A stretch of DNA of 64,000 nucleotides from Deltaproteobacteria bacterium (lineage in GTDB: Bacteria; Myxococcota; Kuafuiibacteriia; Kuafuiibacteriales; Kuafuiibacteriaceae): NCBI GenBank assembly GCA_016713425.1, contig JADJPE010000005.1, positions 4,872,501-4,936,500 of the forward strand, in the 5' to 3' direction. Position numbers and translations under genes: made by a program. The notes below the pieces were generated by a model. The model was not told the origin of the DNA and made no database searches. It saw nothing but the letters and a program-made list of their open reading frames with translations. Shown piece after piece: positions 60,844 to 64,000 of the stretch. How positions within the stretch are numbered: the stretch's first letter is position 1; each line of letters opens with the position of its first letter.

Positions 60844-61775
60844 GCGGGCCAGAGTGGAAGGAGAAGCTCCGAGGCTTGCTGCCGAACGCGGTGCAGCTCG
60901 ATGAACCCTTGGCGCCGAAGGTCTCCTTTCGCATCGGGGGGCCGGCCGACGCTTTCGTGAAGGTGCGGAACATCGAGATGCTTGGGCAGGTGCTTCGATT
61001 TGCCCAGGTTGAGGGTGTGGATGTCCTGATGTTGGGGACCGGGGCAAATGTCCTGATCGGTGATCTGGGTGTTCGAGGCATCGTGCTTCGGCTCGCTGGT
61101 GAGCTGGCTGAGATTCATGTGGGGCGACTGAGCGATGGCACCGGCGATATCGAGGTCGGCGCGGGCGCGTTGAACGCCACGGTGGTCTCGCTCCTCCTGA
61201 ATCTGGGGTTTGTTGGCCTCGAGTTTCTGGCCACGATCCCGGGTACGATCGGGGGTGCGCTGGTCATGAATGCTGGCGCACACGGGCGTGAGATCAAAGA
61301 CCATGTCGTGTCCGTAGAGCTCGTCACGCCAGAGGGCTCGCGCCATGTACGGGAGGCCGACGCATGCCGATTCGGCTACCGGACAAGCGGTTTCGGATCG
61401 CGTGACGTGATCGCTTCATGCCGGCTTCGGATGCCGGTGGGGGACAAGGACGCGGCACGCGCCTCGCTCACGGCGATGAGAGCCCGCCGCAAGGAGACCC
61501 AGCCAATGAGGGGCTTCAACGCCGGGTCGATCTTCAAGAATCCGCCCGGGGATTACGCGGGTCGCCTTATTGAGGCGGCAGGCTTCAAAGGGCGCCGGCG
61601 GGGTGGCGCCGAAATCTCACCGCTCCACGCGAACTTCATCGTCAATACCGGGGAGGCTACCGCGAGCGACGTCGTGACGTTGGCCGAAGAAGCTCGGCAC
61701 GCGGTGAATGTGCAGTTCGGGATCGACCTCGAGTGGGAAGTGCGCCGGCTGGGTTCGTTCACCGAGCAGGCCTGA
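60840..61775 (+). CDS. murB: UDP-N-acetylenolpyruvoylglucosamine reductase
   Basis: 311 residues from TTG 60840 (TTGA overlap with murC); no ATG is placed closer. FAD enzyme that makes UDP-MurNAc. VSFRIGGPADAFVKV, MLGTGANVLIGDLGVRG, TIPGTIGGALVMNAGAHG, GSIFKNPPGDYAGRLIEAAGFKG and HANFIVNTGEAT are typical; the Ser of the GSIFKNP motif is the proton donor. Confidence 0.96.
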   Translation: MSGPEWKEKLRGLLPNAVQLDEPLAPKVSFRIGGPADAFVKVRNIEMLGQVLRFAQVEGVDVLMLGTGANVLIGDLGVRGIVLRLAGELAEIHVGRLSDGTGDIEVGAGALNATVVSLLLNLGFVGLEFLATIPGTIGGALVMNAGAHGREIKDHVVSVELVTPEGSRHVREADACRFGYRTSGFGSRDVIASCRLRMPVGDKDAARASLTAMRARRKETQPMRGFNAGSIFKNPPGDYAGRLIEAAGFKGRRRGGAEISPLHANFIVNTGEATASDVVTLAEEARHAVNVQFGIDLEWEVRRLGSFTEQA

Positions 61776-62200
61776 CGAAACGTCATGTTCGGTCTGGTCT
61801 CGACGAGCGTTCGGTGCGTGCGCTGGGGTTTGATCGGAGGGGGGGCGTGCACGCATGCCCGGTTGCGACATGCAAATCGATCCGCGATCGTTTTTCTCTC
61901 GTTCCGATCAATCCGCTCTAGTCTCGATCTCGGAACTGGGATACCCTCCGCGTGTCGAAGCCTTTCACAACGTGTTGGTTCGTTCGTTCGTATGTTTTGT
62001 TGATGCGCGCCGCGGGAGTGGAGCTCCGGATCGGCGCGAGAGCTGGATGGGATTTTCGCGGCTTTTTGGGCCAATTTTTCGCGGTTTTTGAGTCGGAGCA
62101 CTTCTTCGGCGCTTGGTTTGTAGATCCAAACGGGCGCGGTGAAAAGAAATTGGCGGCTTGGGTAACACGAGGACTCTGAGGTCGAGGCGGAGCGGATACG
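61776..62200 (+). other. 425-nt gap between murB and ftsQ, no ddl
   Basis: The ddl gene often sits here but is absent. The region is lower in GC than its flanks, with runs such as TTGGTTCGTTCGTTCGTATG and TTTTTGGGCCAATTTTTCGCGG. A 75-codon frame (61952-62179) and opposite-strand frames have no recognisable protein character. It may hold the ftsQAZ promoter. Confidence 0.45.
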
Positions 62201-63178
62201 GTGAGCACAGTCAGCAAGAGCCCAAGACCTTTCAAAGGAAACTCACGACGCGATCGCGCGAGCGTCCGCGGTGTGGGTGGCGGCGGCAAGAATCGGCGAC
62301 GGTTGCCAGGTGGCGAAGGCTTCCGATTCGGGCTGACGTCGTGGCGGCGCGTTGCGGCCGGCGCTGGCTTTCTGGTGGGTGGGATCGCGCTCGCGGCGGG
62401 CGTCGATGCGATGCGCACCTTCGCCACCACGAGCGAGGAATTCGCGGTACAGAAGGTGATGATCGAGGGGAATGTTCGCGCCTCCGAGGCCTCGATCCTG
62501 CAGCTTTCGGGCGTCTCGGTCGGCGAGAACATCTTCTCGATCGATGAGGCGGAGGTCGTGCGTCTGGTGGAGGCGCACCCGTGGATCGCGCATGCCGTGG
62601 CGCGAACGCGTTATCCGGACGAGGTCCGAATCACGGTCGTGGAACACGAGCCCAGGGTGTTGGTGAGTCTCGGCGACCTTTATTACGCGAACGCGCACGG
62701 TGTGATCGTGAAACGCTACTCGCCCGGAGAATCGGAACTCTTGCCTGTGGTTACGGGCCTCTCTCGGGACGCGGTCGAGAGCGACGATGCGACGGCGCTC
62801 GACGACCTGCAGCAGGCGATTGCGCTCCTCAGGACGGTGCATGAGGTCATGGGCGTGGATGCCCCCGGGATCGGTGAGGTGCACATTGATCCGGTGGTCG
62901 GTCTTTCGCTGGTGGGCGCGAATGGCGGGCCCGTGGTTGTGATGGGACGCCCGCCGTGGAAGCCGCGTGTCGAGCGTTGGGTGTCCACGCGGCAGGCTCT
63001 GGCGTCGCGCAGCATGCGCGCCGGCGAGATCTTGCTCAACGGTGAACGGCGGGCTGATCGCGCGGTGGTCAAGTTGGCATCGCCAGGGGCATCTGTTGAG
63101 CTGGGTGCTGCGGATTTCGACGGTCAGAAGGCGCCGACGCGGACGCGAGTCGAGCGCACGGTCGCGGCGCTCGATTGA
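62201..63178 (+). CDS. ftsQ: Cell division protein FtsQ
   Basis: 325 residues from GTG 62201. A basic Gly/Arg-rich cytoplasmic N-terminus (about 1-50), one membrane helix (about 53-70, VAAGAGFLVGGIALAAGV), a POTRA domain (FAVQKVMIEGNVRASEASILQLSGVSVGENIFSID) and the FtsQ beta domain (YPDEVRITVVEHEPRVLV; LPVVTGL). FtsQ recruits FtsB and FtsL to the septum. It starts after the gap following murB and precedes ftsA by about 30 nt. Confidence 0.93.
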   Translation: MSTVSKSPRPFKGNSRRDRASVRGVGGGGKNRRRLPGGEGFRFGLTSWRRVAAGAGFLVGGIALAAGVDAMRTFATTSEEFAVQKVMIEGNVRASEASILQLSGVSVGENIFSIDEAEVVRLVEAHPWIAHAVARTRYPDEVRITVVEHEPRVLVSLGDLYYANAHGVIVKRYSPGESELLPVVTGLSRDAVESDDATALDDLQQAIALLRTVHEVMGVDAPGIGEVHIDPVVGLSLVGANGGPVVVMGRPPWKPRVERWVSTRQALASRSMRAGEILLNGERRADRAVVKLASPGASVELGAADFDGQKAPTRTRVERTVAALD

Positions 63179-63194
63179 TGAGCCCGAAAGAGAC

Positions 63195-63202
63195 GGGGAG
63201 GG
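63195..63202 (+). promoter_or_regulatory. Shine-Dalgarno for ftsA GTG start
   Basis: GGGGAGGG lies 7 nt upstream of GTG 63210, which opens with the conserved VVGLDIGTTK sequence, and fixes that start codon. Confidence 0.6.
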
Positions 63203-63209
63203 CTGCAGC

Positions 63210-64000
63210 GTGGCGAGGAATGAGAATATCGTCGTAGGCCTGGATATCGGCACCACAAAGATCACGGCGATCGTCGGTGAAGTCACGAGCAGTGGCATCG
63301 ACATCATCGGGATCGGATCGGCTCCGTCGAAGGGGATCCGCAAGGGCGTTGTCATCAACATTTCTTCGACGGTCGAGGCGATTGCTCAGGCGGTCGAAGA
63401 GGCCGAGTTGATGGCAGGCTGCGAGATCTCCTCTGTGTATACGGGGATTTCAGGCGGGCACATTCGAGGCTTCAATAGTCAGGGGATCGTCGCCGTCAAA
63501 GACGGCGAAGTGAGTTCGAACGACGTGAACCGGGTGATCGATGCAGCGAAGGCGGTTGCGATCCCGATGGACCGAGAGGTGATTCACATCTTGCCTCAGG
63601 AATTCATCATTGATGACCAGGATGGCATCAAGGAACCGCTCGGAATGCACGGCGTTCGCCTCGAGGCCAAAGTTCACATCGTGACGGCCGCGGGACCTTC
63701 AGCGCAGAACATCATCAAGTGCGCGAATCGAACCGGGCTTTCGGTCTCTGCGATCGTGCTGCAGCAGCTTGCGAGTGCGGAGGCCGTGCTGACGGAGGAC
63801 GAGAAGGACTTGGGCGTTTGTCTGGTTGACATCGGCGGCGGAACCTCCGACATCGCGCTCTTCTCGGAAGGTTCGATCGTCCACACGTCGGTGCTGCCCA
63901 TTGGTGGAAATCATCTTACGACCGATATTGCGCTTGGCATTCGCACACCTCAGGACGAGGCCGAGAAGATCAAGCAGAGGTATGGCTGCGCCCTGGTCGA
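63210..64000 (+). CDS. ftsA: Cell division ATPase FtsA, cut by the window end
   Basis: 263 complete codons visible from GTG 63210, with the 3' part beyond the window. Actin-like ATPase that links FtsZ to the membrane. The opening NIVVGLDIGTTKITAIVGEV is the phosphate-1 motif; the 1C subdomain VYTGISGGHIRGFNSQG, SAQNIIKCANRTGL and the phosphate-2 motif GVCLVDIGGGTSDIALF follow. The sequence is in frame to the last base. ftsZ should follow. Confidence 0.96.
   Translation, partial: MARNENIVVGLDIGTTKITAIVGEVTSSGIDIIGIGSAPSKGIRKGVVINISSTVEAIAQAVEEAELMAGCEISSVYTGISGGHIRGFNSQGIVAVKDGEVSSNDVNRVIDAAKAVAIPMDREVIHILPQEFIIDDQDGIKEPLGMHGVRLEAKVHIVTAAGPSAQNIIKCANRTGLSVSAIVLQQLASAEAVLTEDEKDLGVCLVDIGGGTSDIALFSEGSIVHTSVLPIGGNHLTTDIALGIRTPQDEAEKIKQRYGCALV

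Noticed and set aside
61952..62179. 75-codon plus-strand frame in the murB-ftsQ gap
   Set aside because: No family resemblance, no good ribosome site, and unusual composition. It could be real but there is no support.

Overview
The window is GC-rich, gene-dense chromosomal DNA, most likely from a myxobacterium (phylum Myxococcota, former Deltaproteobacteria). The evidence is a Ser/Thr kinase with a pseudokinase half, secreted proteins ending in MYXO-CTERM-like tails (Cys motif, hydrophobic helix, Arg cluster), a class II HMG-CoA reductase next to a mevalonate kinase, many GTG/TTG starts, and 1-4 nt start/stop overlaps. No CRISPR array, insertion sequence, phage, or restriction/defence locus was found. 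The genus cannot be named from this sequence.

Layout. 0-7.5 kb: a TonB/AgmX-like membrane protein, the kinase-pseudokinase, a ComEA-like HhH protein, a short ORF, tRNA-Ala(CGC) and a membrane TPR protein. 7.5-13.5 kb: thioredoxin faces a tetrapyrrole operon (hemX-hemA-hemC-hemD-hemB plus a small DUF4177-like gene). 13.6-16.6 kb: a minus-strand operon of lipoprotein, ECF sigma factor, zinc anti-sigma factor, acidic-tailed membrane protein and DUF3106-like protein. 17.2-26.4 kb: a minus-strand housekeeping run gluQ-smc-ftsY-zapA-(candidate 6S RNA)-fau-tyrS. 26.5-36.8 kb: a surface/secretome stretch with a GH15-like exoprotein, an outer-membrane barrel, a GT4 glycosyltransferase, a beta-helix protein with 33-nt repeats, lipoproteins and a zinc-ribbon/SH3-like membrane protein. 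36.8-39.1 kb: mvaA and mvk. 39.3-42.3 kb: a cupredoxin-like protein overlapping ppk1. 42.5-46.2 kb: a degenerate PHP protein with an RGG tail, a PrkA-family kinase and a small membrane protein. 46.5-64 kb: the division and cell-wall (dcw) cluster mraZ-rsmH-ftsL-ftsI-murE-murF-mraY-murD-ftsW-murG-murC-murB, a 425-nt gap without ddl, then ftsQ and a truncated ftsA.

How the genes work together. The dcw genes make lipid II (murE to murG, with murB and murC) and the septal machinery that uses it (FtsL, FtsI, FtsW, FtsQ, FtsA). ZapA, SMC and FtsY supply Z-ring support, chromosome organisation and membrane protein targeting. The hem operon runs from glutamyl-tRNA to uroporphyrinogen III. Several core proteins carry unusual disordered additions: about 190 residues inside the SMC hinge, a (Glu-Ala)n tail of about 200 residues on MurE, a Gly-rich N-terminus on FtsL, a long tail on HemA and an RGG tail on the PHP protein. 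These additions, the pseudokinase, the candidate 6S RNA and the sigma/anti-sigma operon are the most interesting items. No wholly new multi-gene system is evident.
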